Shown: positions 6,857 to 7,363 of the stretch, piece by piece | Layout: every line of letters starts with the position of its first letter | Numbering within the stretch: the first letter of the stretch is position 1 | Origin: an uncultured Collinsella sp. | Lineage (GTDB): Bacteria; Actinomycetota; Coriobacteriia; Coriobacteriales; Coriobacteriaceae | Direction: 5' to 3' | Length of the DNA: 7,363 bases | Assembly: GCA_900551305.1 (NCBI GenBank) | Contig: URVK01000072.1 | Location: 1-7,363, forward strand | Made by a program: the position numbers and the translations under genes | Notes under the pieces: model-generated | Told to the model about the DNA's origin: nothing | Database searches by the model: none | What the model saw: only the letters and a program-made list of their open reading frames with translations

Positions 6857-7363
6857 TGTTTTCGCTCCCTTCTGCTTTCTCGGACAGGCCCTGGGCCACA
6901 GCGGTAACGTCGACGGCCGGACCGTTTTCGATCGAGCGCAGGCGCTTGGCCTCGTCGAGCTCGCGATCGGCCGCGCCGCCCATGACGGTCAGCGCCTTGG
7001 TGGGGCACGCCGCCACACAATGCGGGCCGTCCGGATCGAAGGCGCACAGGTCGCACTTGACAGCACAGGTGTACTGGCCAGGAGCCCACGTAAGCAGGCT
7101 GCTCAGGGACTTAGGATACGAAGGCGTCGGGTCGCACATGCCTGCGACACCGGCGATAGACGTGCCATCGGGATGGATGGCTCCGAAGGGGCACGCGATG
7201 GCGCACAGCCTGCACCCGATGCACTCCTGCTCCTTGACGTGGATGCGATCGCCATCGTGCTCGATGGCATTCACCGGGCAAACCTCGGCGCAGGGGGCAC
7301 CCTCGCAATGGTGGCAGGCAAGGGCGGCCGAAATACCGCCGGTCTTCACGAGCGCCAGGCGCG
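6849..7363 (-). CDS. hyfA: HyfA-like hydrogenase-4 iron-sulfur subunit (5' end outside window)
   Basis: This is the electron-transfer subunit of the Hyf complex, a polyferredoxin-like protein on the cytoplasmic side that links the formate dehydrogenase or ferredoxin input to the hydrogenase. The window shows 170 residues. Counting from the first complete codon (7361), three cysteine clusters are visible: Cys16/19/24/28 (CHHCEGAPCAEVCP), Cys47/50/53/57 (CIGCRLCAIACP) and Cys103/106/115/119 (KCDLC...CVAACP), each of [4Fe-4S] type. The family normally has four such motifs and about 200 residues, so roughly 30 N-terminal residues with the first motif lie beyond the edge. A GTG at 7349 looks like a start but is internal: the codons upstream read R-L-A-L and match the RLALAKT stretch of E. 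coli HyfA as I remember it. The gene ends in TAG, overlapping the hyfB start by 8 bases. HycB and HydN are related proteins, but the following hyfBCDEF genes favour HyfA. Confidence 0.93.
   Translation of the reverse strand, partial: RLALVKTGGISAALACHHCEGAPCAEVCPVNAIEHDGDRIHVKEQECIGCRLCAIACPFGAIHPDGTSIAGVAGMCDPTPSYPKSLSSLLTWAPGQYTCAVKCDLCAFDPDGPHCVAACPTKALTVMGGAADRELDEAKRLRSIENGPAVDVTAVAQGLSEKAEGSENNG
6865..6872 (-). promoter_or_regulatory. hyfB ribosome binding site
   Basis: GAAGGGAG lies 8 bases before the ATG at 6856, within the last codons of hyfA. It supports 6856 as the real hyfB start rather than the GTG at 6692, which lies downstream of the first two helices. Confidence 0.8.

Noticed and set aside
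7347..7349. GTG as the start of hyfA
   Set aside because: The frame is open to the window edge, and the codons before it match HyfA homologues. Starting here would also drop the first iron-sulfur motif.
1..7363. tRNA, rRNA, CRISPR array, insertion sequence, promoter or terminator
   Set aside because: None was seen. Genes abut or overlap throughout, no direct repeat array stands out, and no intergenic space is large enough for a promoter or terminator.

Overview
The window is a single tightly packed block of seven genes, all on the minus strand. It encodes most of a hydrogenase-4 / formate hydrogenlyase-2 (Hyf) type group 4 [NiFe]-hydrogenase complex. In transcription order (high to low coordinate) it holds hyfA (5' end cut by the window edge), hyfB, hyfC, hyfD, hyfE, hyfF and the first 73 codons of hyfG. 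This is the hyfABCDEFG order known from Escherichia coli. No gap between genes exceeds about 15 bases once the broken reading frames are joined. Strong GGAGG-like ribosome binding sites precede each start that can be seen, and no promoter or terminator is visible, so the operon continues past both ends.

The genes work as one machine. HyfA is the polyferredoxin-like electron-transfer subunit. HyfB, HyfD and HyfF are three antiporter-like (NuoL/M/N-type) membrane proteins. HyfC is the NuoH-like quinone-module homologue that anchors the soluble arm, and HyfE is the NuoK-like small membrane subunit. HyfG is the start of the [NiFe] catalytic large subunit with its NuoC-like N-terminal domain. Having HyfD, HyfE and HyfF all present is what separates Hyf from the smaller Hyc (hydrogenase-3) complex. 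The expected role is formate- or ferredoxin-linked H2 production coupled to ion pumping.

Two genes are not open as written. hyfB carries a frameshift near 6695-6712, about 50 codons in. hyfD carries an in-frame TGA at 2597-2595, and a conserved 46-residue C-terminus continues in the same frame to a TAG at 2456-2454. Coding quality on both sides of each lesion is intact. The lesions are therefore recent mutations, sequence errors or, less likely, recoding. The TGA is the most interesting spot: it aligns with a Trp in E. coli HyfD, and a stable hairpin follows it.

The host is a high-GC bacterium with strong Shine-Dalgarno sites and few TTA, CTA and TCA codons. An anaerobic gut Coriobacteriia member such as Collinsella fits, but that is an inference from composition and gene content, not a proven assignment.
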